Positions 30,957 to 40,173 of a stretch of 64,000 nucleotides of DNA are shown here, piece by piece; position 1 is the first letter of the stretch, and each line of letters opens with the position of its first letter. The notes beneath the pieces were generated by a model. The model made no database searches. It saw nothing but the letters and a program-made list of their open reading frames with translations, and was not told where the DNA came from. Source of the stretch: Ochromonas danica (taxonomy: Eukaryota; Sar; Chrysophyceae; Chromulinales; Chromulinaceae). The position numbers and the translations under genes were made by a program. The stretch spans positions 62,001-126,000 of the forward strand of contig VKHL01000012.1 in NCBI GenBank assembly GCA_015146655.1, in the 5' to 3' direction.

Positions 30957-31200
30957 TTAGTTGGTGGCATAAGATCCGGAGATTACTCTTTGGCAGTTAG
31001 TGAAAGGAAGCTGATGTTGTTCTGAAAGTCCGCGAGGAGGAAGTACATCCTGACGGGCATCGTAAGCCGCCATCATCGAGGTGCGATTCATCGAACTGGA
31101 GGACATGACAGCGAAAAGGAAAAGAAGCAACAAAAGAGCAGTTGAGGAGACCTATTCAACGTGTCCGTCCCAGTGTTTGACTTACTTGGGCAACTTCCAT
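30957..31200 (-). CDS. Small signal-bearing or single-helix peptide, 69 residues
   Basis: A 15-bp first exon (31186-31200, MEVAQ) joins across a 34-bp intron (GTAAGT to AATAG) to 30957-31151. This gives 69 residues with a strong hydrophobic core (TALLLLLFLFAVM) followed by a short polar tail with DARQDVLPPRG and a single Cys. The canonical donor and acceptor, exact phase, frame length and membrane segment argue for a real gene. Family and function are unknown. It could be a secreted peptide or a small organelle membrane subunit. The very short first exon makes the start the least certain part; an internal ATG after the hydrophobic core would lose the helix. Confidence 0.5.
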
Positions 31201-31289
31201 TAAACTGTAAGATTACTTCGACTGATCTTCTTCTCCCTAAAATAGACATGAATAAATGCAACATTTCACTGTCGTCATTGGTGTTAGAA

Positions 31290-31460
31290 TGTCATTCTTA
31301 TCTACTCTCACGCAATGTAGCTCGAGAAGAGAGAGAGAGAGATCACAGAAGTGCTGCAAGTTCACTCTGACAGGATGATAGTGTGAACTTGCAGCACTTC
31401 TGTGATCTCTATCTATCTATCTTCTCGAGTTACATTGCGTGAGAGTAGATAAGAATGACA
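31290..31460. repeat. Long near-perfect inverted repeat (hairpin, 76/78-bp arms)
   Basis: The left arm 31290-31365 and the right arm 31383-31460 are reverse complements apart from one G/A change (GTAG versus GTAA) and a variable GA/GATA microsatellite inside the stem. The loop is 17 bases (31366-31382). Both arms begin TGTCATTCTTATCTACTC and end GTGCTGCAAGTTCAC. There is no coding frame. The element could be a hairpin RNA (miRNA or siRNA precursor), a foldback element or a recent inverted duplication. Confidence 0.9.
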
Positions 31461-31575
31461 TATCAAAAATGATTGAATGAGTTGGTAATGAGTCACACAC
31501 TATCATCATCACATCATCTGATCATGTTTACAGTAATTTTCGGTTTTTCACCAAAATGTGAAACCACAATGCCAC

Positions 31576-31603
31576 TTCCATGGAATCTTGCGTGGATTCC
31601 ATG
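31576..31603. repeat. CATGGAATC hairpin, copy of dispersed motif
   Basis: CATGGAATC and GATTCCATG are perfect 9-bp inverted repeats separated by TTGCGTG, matching the units at 25535-25679. Confidence 0.65.
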
Positions 31604-31955
31604 CGGTAAAGTGAGCGATGGTTGATTGATCGCAAGAGAAGGAAAGAGAAAGAGACGATCGCATCGATTGAAGAGAAGGAAGGATTATGATCAGATTTAA
31701 GCAACTTATCACCATTTGATCCATTTATTGCATATCCCAGCCTATAACTTCTTCTTTCTTGCTCTTTCTTTTTCAAATCATTCTCTATTGTTTCCATTTG
31801 ATTTGTGCGGGGTCAGACAATCAGTCAATTCTGTCAGACAGTCAGTCAGTCAATCCACTGCCCCTCCGCCCATCACTTTGACTTACTTGGCCTAGTGTTG
31901 AAAGTGAGTCGAGACCTAGTCAGTGAGTGCTCACACTTTGTCCACGACAGCGGCG

Positions 31956-32297
31956 ATGTTGGATGAAGACGAATTACAACGACGAGGTGAAGTGAAGCGC
32001 CACTCCCTCTGCCTGCTTGTCCTCCTCCTCCTCCTCCTTCCTCACTTACTTATGCCATGCTGTATGGGGGTATTAGAATTATCTCGATTGCTTGGTACGG
32101 CGAAGGACGAAGAGCGTAAGGATCTCATCCGTCAGGCCCTGCAGTCGTTGGATTCACACGAAAAGGGCTTTTCTAATGGCTCTGAGAAAGTGAATCCTCA
32201 TCATCTGAATCCTTCTATTCATGCTAGTGTCTTTGTTAATAATGGGGTAAACTCTCTCTCTCTCTCTCTCATTCTCGCTGTGGTAGGGTAGGCTAAT

Positions 32298-32388
<91 letters not shown>

Positions 32389-33175
32389 GCGTGTGTGGTA
32401 TATGTGTGTTTTGTGCATATGGAATAGCTGCCAACCGTTGAAGTTCGAAATGCTCGTCTTCGTCCCGCTAGTGCTCGTCGACGGCCTTCTATGGCCAATC
32501 TCTTGGATGCAATTCCAGAGAGTTCACATGCTTCGAATCGCAAAGAAATCGAATTATCGGTCGAGGAGATCGCTGAAGTGGTTTCTTCATCTTACGATCC
32601 TCTCTGTCCTCCTGATTCTTTGTTTCAGCCGAATGGAGGCAGTCCTTCCAGTCCAAATCATAGTGTATTGAATCTGCCAATCCCAGAGGATGCGCCTGGG
32701 CTGTCCTCACATGCTCGTTGTTGGATAACAACAGGTTTAGTTCCACAATTCGTCTCCATCACTTTCTATGAGAAGTGGTGGATACGAAGAGTTCAAGTTA
32801 GATGTCAGGGTGTTGAACGGCTGGCAGTGCATGTCAACTACTCCACAGCCTCAGCGTTCTCCACTGCCAAGTTAGTGCCGTGTGTGCGCAAATCCGAAGG
32901 GTTAGTAACTGTTCTGTTCAACTCCTCCAATGCTTCTGACTGTTGTTGCTCACTGTTGTTGCTGTTGTTGTTGTTATTATTGTTATTGTTATTGTTATTG
33001 TTTCAGACTGTTCGAAGCTGAAGTAGCTCAGAGTCGAGCTTCCTTGGAAGGTTTGTCTTTAGAAGAAGTACAAGGTGTACAAGGCATGGGTCTGATGGTT
33101 GTCATCCAACAGAGTCATAGTTTATTTTGTAGTATTTCCCAAGTCCGTGTCATCGTTTGTCCACAGAATCGATAA
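31956..33175 (+). CDS. Protein with IFT25/HSPB11-like galactose-binding-type domain
   Basis: Exons 31956-31986, 32077-32246, 32428-32900 and 33007-33175 give 280 residues. The C-terminal half contains CWITTGLVPQFVSITF, WWIRRVQVRCQGVERLAVH and GLMVVIQQSHSLFCSISQV. Their spacing resembles IFT25/HSPB11 (FWTTTGxFPQ..., ending with a phenylalanine-rich strand) and the related jelly-roll domains of CEP104 and APC10. IFT25 is a subunit of the flagellar transport complex IFT-B. The N-terminal 130 residues (DEDELQRRELSRLLG, then a helical and Arg-rich segment RLRPASARRRPS) are not part of the known IFT25, so this may be a distinct relative. Removing the 90-bp first intron gives QRR/ELSRLLG, whereas reading through makes an unlikely Leu/Pro run. 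Intron 2 carries a long GT repeat, intron 3 a TTG/TTA repeat. Confidence 0.68.
32300..32384. repeat. (GT)n microsatellite, about 42 units
   Basis: An uninterrupted GT run of about 85 bp lies in intron 2 of the IFT25-like gene and is preceded by a short CT run. It is the longest dinucleotide tract in the window and is likely to vary in length between strains. Confidence 0.95.
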
Positions 33176-33913
33176 CGAAAGCTAGCGGACCTGTCTGCAG
33201 GTGCCGCTGCTTTGGAACTCCGCCTCTCCCACTAACTCCGCTTGTGCCTCTCCAATGGGCGAGGATAATGAACAACTGACTGCTGCTTGTCTTGCTTGGT
33301 CGCTGGACATGTCAGAGTCGTCTTGTCTTCTCTCAAGGGAGCAAGTCTAATAGGATCTTCTGCGTTGTACTGGATGTGATATGATGTGATTGGTGTTGGA
33401 TTGTTGTTGTCGATGCGCTTGTTTGGACATTGTGTCGCTATGAAGAAGTCCTGTTGGTGTTCTCGAAGAAAGAAGCATGACGCCATGCCTTGCTGTTGAT
33501 GTCATGCTGCTCAATCAACTCTGTGCTCATGCCAGGGTTAGAGCCTCACTACTTATTGCCTGAATCGAATCGCCTCGACTTGCTTCACAATCCACTAACT
33601 GTGCAGTCCAGTGATAGACCTTTTTGTGCTGTGCTATCTGTAGTAGTTGTAGTCCCAATCTCTCGTCCTCTTATTTTGTCTGTGGGGCTAGATGGCTGGC
33701 CATTAATCCTCATAACTAAGTAGATGAAGTAACAGTTATTCAGTTGGATGTTTCTAGAGTCTTCTTAGAGCATAAGAAGACTGCTTATTCATAGTTACAG
33801 AGTGTACGATGTTGATGACATGATGCACGAGTGCGAGAGAAGGTTGGTAGTGCAGATCTCATGTTGGTACACCTTTAAAATGTTCCTGTCGGGAGTGGGT
33901 TAGGTCAACTAGT
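33176..33913. other. Intergenic, convergent 3' ends
   Basis: This 738-bp spacer lies between the IFT25-like gene and PGK. Open frames on both strands lack codon-like or motif support. It carries the short perfect hairpin at 33758-33782. Confidence 0.5.
33758..33782. repeat. Perfect 10-bp hairpin near the PGK 3' end
   Basis: AGTCTTCTTA and TAAGAAGACT flank a 5-base loop (GAGCA), about 130 bp past the PGK stop. It could be a 3' UTR or transcript-end structure; a role is inference. Confidence 0.6.
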
Positions 33914-35304
33914 TTAGGCCTCATTGAGAGCAGCGACGCCAGGAAGCACCTTGCCTTCCAAGAGCTCGAGAGAAGCTCCGCCACCAGTAGAGATGTGAGA
34001 CATCTTCTCTCCAAGGCCAGCCTTCTCGACGGCAGCGACGGAGTCGCCGCCACCAATGATTGTGATAGCACCAGTAGCAGTGAGGTCAGCCAAAGCATGA
34101 GCGACAGCATTGGTACCCTTAGCGAAGGCGTCGAACTCGAAGACACCCATAGGACCGTTCCAGATGACAGTCTTGCAGTCAGCCAGACCTGCCTTGATGT
34201 CCTCGATGGTCTTTGGTCCGATATCCAAGCCCATCCAACCATCAGGGATGTTGTTCACATCGACCACCTTGTGGGCAGCATCGGCAGCGAACTTGTCAGC
34301 CACAACGACATCAGAAGCGAGATAGAGCTTAACACCCTTGTCAGCGGCAATCTTCTCGAGCTTCTTGGCGAGTTCGAGCTGATCATCTTCTACGAGAGAG
34401 TTGCCCACCTTAAGGCCACGAGCCTTGAGGAAGGTGAAGACCATGCCACCACCCAAGACCAACTTGTCGACCTTGCTGAGCATGGACTCGATGACAGAAA
34501 TCTTGGAAGAGACCTTGGAACCACCCACAATAGCGGCGAAAGGTCTCTTGGGCTTGTCCACAGCGCCTTGCAAGTAGTCCAACTCCTTCTGCAAGAGGAA
34601 GCCAGAGACAGAAGGGGTGAGGAAGGCAGTCACACCCTCAGTAGAGCCATGGGCACGATGAGCAGTGCCGAAGGCATCGTTGACATAGAGATCAGCATTA
34701 GCAGCGAGCTTCTTGGCGAAGTCCTTGTCGTTCTTCTCCTCCTCAGGATAGAAGCGAACGTTCTCAAGGAGGACGACGTCACCATCGTTCATCTTGGAGA
34801 CAGCAGCTTGCACGGCAATGCCAACACAATCAGGCACGAGGGTGACAGGCTTGTGGAGCAACTCGCTGAGGCGGGGAGTGATAGGAGCGAGAGAGAACTT
34901 GGCCTCATAGCCTCCCTTGGGTCTGCCCAAGTGAGAAGAGAGCAAGACCTTGGCACCCTTGCTGACGAGGTATTCGATGGTAGGGATAGCACCGCGGATA
35001 CGAGTGTCATCGGTGATCTTGCCCTTCTCCAAAGGCACGTTGAAGTCAGCACGGACTAAGACACGTTTGCCACGGAGATCTGCTTCGGTGAGATCACCCA
35101 CAGAGCGCTTGGCCATCTCCAGCACACGGCTGAGAGTGCGCATAGGGCCTGAGCAATAATAAATTAAATGACAACAACAAAAACGAAGTGATGATATCAG
35201 TTGAACTTTCTGTTTTCCTTCTTTCATAACTTTGACTTACCCATTTGGCCCATATGGAAGGCAGCAGCCACTTGAAGGATGGCGAGGAAAGCTAAGACCT
35301 GCAT
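33914..35304 (-). CDS. PGK: Phosphoglycerate kinase, plastid-targeted
   Basis: A 64-bp first exon (35241-35304) and the main exon (33914-35148) give 432 residues. PGK interconverts 1,3-bisphosphoglycerate and 3-phosphoglycerate with ADP/ATP, in the plastid for the Calvin cycle. Motifs are [46 protein letters not shown] and [13 protein letters not shown] with the C-terminal [14 protein letters not shown]. The first exon encodes [18 protein letters not shown], a signal peptide with AAF at the cleavage site; its GTAAGT donor and the GCTCAG acceptor join G+GC to give GPMRTLSRV. This makes the enzyme a complex-plastid isoform. Reading the main exon alone would give a false upstream start. A long open frame on the opposite strand is a shadow of this highly biased gene. 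It is head-to-head with the desaturase-type gene. Confidence 0.97.
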
Positions 35305-35714
35305 GTTTCCCTATGAGTTGATTCTATGGGGTGGTCTGTGGGGATGGATGCCTCTGGGATGATCAGCCAAGTACGCCTCTGCTGTTCTTCTAGAGGTTGA
35401 AGCTGTGTCTTGCCCTCTCTGCGTCAGGCCTGCCATGCCACGCACTACCTCACCCTTCTTAAGTTAACCACTCTGTCTTAAGTTAAGCACCTGTTTTTCA
35501 ATCGCGTTTCAGCGAAGTCTAGTTAATTCGCGTTTTCTATCGCGTTTTTGTGAAGTGTTTGTTCGTCTGTTGAGAGAGCCAGCGGATCTTAAAGAGATTC
35601 CGTTCTTTGCCGTTCTCTTAATGACTCCGTCTGCTCAAAAGGAACACAGCGAAGGAGAGAAAGAGAAGAAGCGGGCCTCGAGATCCTTTCTCATATTCTT
35701 AACGCAAGACAGAC
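35305..35714. promoter_or_regulatory. Divergent promoter with TTAAGTTAA and CGCGTTT motifs
   Basis: The region lies between PGK (minus) and the desaturase-type gene (plus). CTTAAGTTAA occurs at 35458 and 35478, and CGCGTTT at 35503-35509, 35529-35535 and 35541-35547. The second motif also clusters upstream of the XAP5/esterase pair and the sacsin gene. Factor and effect are unknown. Confidence 0.45.
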
Positions 35715-36826
35715 ATGAAGAAGGACAGTAAAGACAACGTGAGGGCGACTGATTCTCTCAGTCCAAGTGTGAATGCGCAAACTCTCTATGTCATAGCCGT
35801 GCTTGGACTCTTCTTCTTCTGTGATACCTTCCGTGGTGCTGGACTATTTGTCCTTCTACAGAGAGCTGTTCGTATCACTGCACGTAAGCCTCCTCCCCTC
35901 CTCCTCTTTCTTGTCAATCCTCTAATAACAGTTGTCTTGCTGTACTATTAGTCTACATTGTCATGCACCTGCTTTGGTGGGGGCTGGACATTCATCGTCG
36001 CTTTGGACCATGGAAGTGTTCTGAGCCTATTTCTCACCTCAAGTTCGCCTTTGAGAGCGTCTGGATTGTCGCTCTCTTCACTCTGGGCAATGAAGTTGTC
36101 GAGTATCTGCTGGATATTGACCCTGTGAAGAAGATCCGCTTCACCAATACTGACTATGCTGCCGAGGGGGTAGCAGTGGAACAGAATCTGATTAGGGATG
36201 TGGTATTTGCTATTCTAGGATTCTATAGTGTGGACTTCTTGCGCTACTGGGCACATCGTGTAGGACATCTTGCTTTCTTCTACTACACCTTCCCTTTCGT
36301 GCACGGCCACCACCACAATCAACTCTTTATCAACCCCATGACCTTTGTCATGTCTCCTATGTTACATCTCGCCTCATGGGCCACCTATCTCCCATGTTGG
36401 TGGCTTGCCTACAATAACTATCAAAACGCTGCTCTCATCTCTTGGAGTATCGTGGCTTTCTCTAATGTGACCCAGCATTTAGGATTCGATCCTTGTCCTA
36501 TGGTCACCAGATGGAATCATTATTACTTTTCTGGTGCTTTGCCATGGGTCCCTATCTATCACATGTATCACCATAATCCCTTTGTTAGAGCAGGTAACTT
36601 TGGGAACACCACGGTGCTGTTTGATTATCTGTTTGGTACTCTTATCCCTGAGTGTGTCCATCACATTGAGACTGGTAGCCCTCCAGAGTGGTTGGCGGAG
36701 AAGTTCCGTGACCCTGAGAAACTCAATCGCACTCTTGAGGGTATCCAGACTGCTGGCGAGGGAAAGAATCGTCTTGACATGAACGATCGCTTTGACTGGT
36801 CCATCTTCCAGTTCTACTTGCGTTGA
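35715..36826 (+). CDS. Sterol desaturase / fatty acid hydroxylase superfamily membrane enzyme
   Basis: Exons 35715-35883 and 35952-36826 give 347 residues. Three histidine boxes for a di-iron centre are clear: HRVGH (158-162), HGHHHNQ (from 174) and YHMYHH (around 260), with an additional TQHLGF between them. This pattern is that of the superfamily including C-4 methylsterol oxidase, C-5 sterol desaturase and fatty acid hydroxylases, which use O2 in the ER. Four or more membrane segments can be placed (VIAVLGLFFFCDTF, IVMHLLWWGLDI, VVFAILGFYSVDFL, LISWSIVAFSNV). The C-terminus EKFRDPEKL is soluble. No plastid presequence is present, so ER is the likely site. Which substrate it acts on cannot be told from sequence. 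The 68-bp intron joins TA/LYIVMHLL smoothly. Confidence 0.92.
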
Positions 36827-37160
36827 GGTGGAGGGAAGAAGTGAGGATCAGTATCAATCACTGGTTTTGTTTGATCCATATCTATTATCAAGTCTTGTAT
36901 GCGTCAAAATGTGCGCTTTGTTAAGAGTCTTAGATTATCTTTGATTATCTTCTTTGTGGTTGGAGTATTAATAGATTAATAACGAAATAGTAGCTGGAGT
37001 TCTCTGTTTGCAGAGTCCAATGCTAATTTTTTAATTATTTCGCTTTGTCTTATTATTTTTCAATGGAACTGTGAGATCACCAATCCCTTGCCATCATCTT
37101 CCTTTGGAGCAACAGTATGCTATTTGCCAGTAGTATTACATTAACACACTGTGCGAGTGC
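36827..37160. other. Intergenic, convergent 3' ends
   Basis: This AT-rich spacer (334 bp) lies between the desaturase-type gene and XAP5. No feature is recognised. Confidence 0.5.
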
Positions 37161-38283
37161 TCACTTTTTGATGACCTCGTTGCCATGAATTGAATAGCCG
37201 ATATTATCCCGCGATACTGAAGGATCAAAGATCTCCCAGCGACTTGCAGGGAAAATGTGCTTATTCTTCTCATACCATCGGCGATCGACGACTTTGCCAG
37301 GGTGTGACTCATCTTTTTCGACTCGAGCATCACTCCGTAGCCGAACATCATCGTGGACATCGAAGTGGAAGAGTGGTCCAGATTTCCCTCTTGCTTTCGT
37401 CACAATCATGTCGTAGAAGGAAAGGTGGTGAGGGATTATCAAGTCTTCCTTGACATAGAGCAAGTCATCAGGGCTCAGAGAGCGAACCTCATGGAAGTCA
37501 CTCTTCAGCTGGGCCTGCACTGCTGACAGAAAGGCACCTACAGTCGATCCTTTCTTCACAGTGATGACCTTGCGATGTCCAGAACCATCCCAATAGCTAT
37601 ATGTCACCTCAAGAAGCTGAGCAGGGTGGGTTGGTAAGAGAGAAAGAAAGAGATGAAGTGAAATGATGCAACACAAGGTGAGGGGAAACAAATACCTCAT
37701 TCTTAATGATCTCCTGCTGCTCTAACCACTCCTTCTTCAGCTCTTCTCTCTTTCTTTGGATCTCTTTTTCTCTTTCTGGATCGGGAAGGAAAGAAGTGTC
37801 AGCATGGGGATCTTTTAGCGATCGCTTGGCTGCAGGCTTAACCTCTTCCTCTTCCTCCTCTTCTTCATCATCCCCAGGCATAGCAAAGGATAGAGTAGCA
37901 GCAGCACGCTTCCTTCGCTGCTCTCGTTCTTTAACTTGTCGATCTCTCTCTTCGAGGGCTTTCCTCTCCTCCTCCTCCAGCCGCTCTTCGTAACTCACCT
38001 CTCGCAACTCCTCCTCACGTGCTTTACGGAATTCCTCTGCACTCACTAATCCTACTGTTCTTCTTCTAAACTCTTGTTCAGCTTGGTCAGAAGCTGAAGA
38101 AAACTTTGAGTCAATACGACTGAGGTCTGCGGCATGAGTCTTCTTGATCTGCTCCTTCTGCGCCTCATACTCCTGTCGCTGCTTCTCTCGCTGACGGGTC
38201 ATGGCCGCAGCACGAGATCCTGCAAGATTGCCTTCAACAGTGTGAACACCAGCATCTCCAACTCTTTTAATGTCCGATGACAT
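37161..38283 (-). CDS. FAM50: XAP5/FAM50 family nuclear protein
   Basis: Exons 37696-38283 and 37161-37616 (minus) give 347 residues, close to human FAM50A (339). The C-terminal XAP5 domain is strongly conserved: [70 protein letters not shown] and [10 protein letters not shown]. The N-terminal half is charged and coiled-coil-like, with an acidic run ([12 protein letters not shown]). XAP5 proteins are nuclear and work with the spliceosome C complex; the plant member XCT affects the circadian clock and small-RNA production. The first in-frame codon upstream is TTG; ATG 38283 gives [18 protein letters not shown], the expected N-terminus. The intron is 79 bp. It shares a 130-bp divergent promoter with the esterase-like gene. 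Confidence 0.97.
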
Positions 38284-38369
38284 TCCTTTCTTCTCTTGAT
38301 TGGAGAAGACGAACTCTTCGAAAGTTGAGAAACACGTTTTTGGCAATCAGTGGGAAAAGCGCATTGTAA

Positions 38370-38376
38370 AAACGCG
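38370..38376. promoter_or_regulatory. AAACGCG motif between XAP5 and esterase-like genes
   Basis: AAAACGCGTGC lies midway in the 130-bp divergent spacer, matching the motif repeated at 35503-35547 and 58799-58827. It includes an ACGCGT core like the yeast MluI cell-cycle box; any role here is inference. Confidence 0.35.
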
Positions 38377-38413
38377 TGCTGATCCTGGAATCATTCGCTT
38401 GTAAACGAAATCG

Positions 38414-40013
38414 ATGACGGTGTTGTGGGGTCAACTGCTCTTTCTCTCGCTTCTCTTCTGCGATCCCTTAACCTTTCTCTTCTCCTTTACATACTCTGAA
38501 GCAGCATGGGTTTCAAAGACTCAAAGAGATTGTGAATTAGAAGCGTTAAATATTGGCAGCCGCCTGGCTGATCGATATAATAGTCTGGATGAAGAGACGG
38601 AATGGGATACTCGCATACATCATGACTATTTGACCAAGCATCTTGGCTTCGCAGGATGGATTCAGATTGGATTGTGGAAGAACACTCAGCTCACTGCTCT
38701 GCGCCAACACGCCCCCACCATCCACAAAGTAAACCCCCTGTGTGAAAACACTTCGTATCTTTCACAGTTTCTTCTTTGTCGTCTATTGAGTGCTCCTAGT
38801 CCCTCATATTCTCAGAATATCTTTCACTTACTCTATGTCTCTCACTCATGTATGTCACAATCAAATCTAGTCGGGAGGATGGGCAGGTGCCAAGAATATC
38901 TCTGAGTCAGCTTATTGGGCGTTGGAGAATCGTTGGCTCTACATGATGGGAGATTCTACTCAACGACAAATTTGGGCGACTTTCCTCTCTCCTTTCCAAA
39001 GTCAGTAAATGCTCCTAATGCTCTATAGGAGTACTCTGTGTTTGACATTGAATGAGATAGGTAACGACTTTGAGAGAAATGCGAAGGAGTGGACTCGAGA
39101 AAATGTGAGTGCCTTTATTTCGTATGGTTGATGGTTATTAGCATCTGATGGGTTTGCTTCCAGTGTGCGAGGCAATTCCCACATCGCAAGGCACATCCAG
39201 CTGACCATTATTTCCCAGATGAAGGTCAGTGTTTCTTGTGACTGTTCTAACCTGATGGCCTAGCGAGCTTACCTTTTGCATGGTGATTATTCTGGCCAAA
39301 GGTTGGGGCGGTCGCTGTGGTAACAACGAAGTAACCTGTCATTTATCAGGTTTCGGGCATCGAGGCAAAATCACTTTTGATTGGTAAACTCGCCCTGTGA
39401 CCTTTATTCTGTCTCTGTCGCTTGATAGCCTTCTACGCTTCTTTGTGACAGGAAGCATTTTACGTATGAAGACTATGATGAATGGTTGTTTGGAGAGGAT
39501 GGACTCTGGAAAGCCAACTCTACCGTGGGCAGTTATCCAGACATTCTGGTTATTCATGTTGGATTGCATACCTGTGTTCATGCAAGAACTTATGGTTTGA
39601 ATTTGACCATGGTATCTAAGCATTTGGGTGAGATCGGTAGATTGATGGAAGCAGTGCAAAGAGCACTTGATCGGCTCCCAGAAGATGTGCCACGCACTAC
39701 TGTCATTTTCCAGTTGCCTGGACGAGCAGGAAATAGCGATCCATGGGGCGACTCTTGCAGCCGGATATTCAATCGCCTGTTGTCTTATCAAAGCCATCAA
39801 TTTGGGTTCGCTGTATTTGAAAGGGAGGAAATCGAGCGAAGACTGCTAACAAGGTCTGAGTTCTATATCGATCACCGCACCATAAAGAACAGTTTGCACT
39901 TGGATAATCCTGGACCAAATATCGTGGGAACAAGTTTGCTTGGTTTGATTAGCTGCTTGGCGCGCAACGGGTCTCTCGATCGTCCTCTTTTGCCCGATCC
40001 TAATGCTGTGTAA
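38414..40013 (+). CDS. GDS-motif secreted or Golgi protein, PC-esterase-like
   Basis: Six exons (38414-38728, 38871-39000, 39061-39104, 39164-39224, 39302-39383, 39452-40013) give 397 residues. An N-terminal hydrophobic segment (LLFLSLLFCDPLTFLFSF) acts as signal or anchor. The core reads RWLYMMGDSTQRQIW, the GDS block I of SGNH/PC-esterase proteins (plant TBL acetyltransferases, CAS1). Later come PDILVIHVGLHTCVHA and, near the end, SLHLDNPGPNIVG where a DxxH-like block would be expected. Paired cysteines (CARQF, GGRCGNN, EVTCHL) suggest a lumenal fold. Members add or remove acetyl groups on polysaccharides. The classification rests on block I and layout and is moderate. All five introns keep phase; one joins GWGGRCGN after PDE. 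Confidence 0.68.
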
Positions 40014-40173
40014 ATGATGTGATTGAGTAACGATGAAAATAGAATAGTGTTATGTATGTATGTGGTATCTTGCGAAGGTTTGGTCACCGTTACACTTTGG
40101 ATGAGCTACTCGCAATGAAATGTCATCTTTATTTCAATAAAACTACATACAACCCACTTCTTTCTGCTTTATA

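Larger units (their letters stand above)
31201..31955. other. Intergenic with a long inverted repeat
   Basis: This is 755 bp without a convincing gene. It holds the 76/78-bp inverted repeat at 31290-31460, a CATGGAATC hairpin at 31576-31603 and a GTCAG/TCAGTCAG-rich tract near 31815-31855 upstream of the IFT25-like gene. Confidence 0.55.

Noticed and set aside
33995-35059. 354-codon open frame antisense to PGK
   Set aside because: It is the complement of a highly biased, conserved gene; the translated sequence has no domain and PGK is certain.
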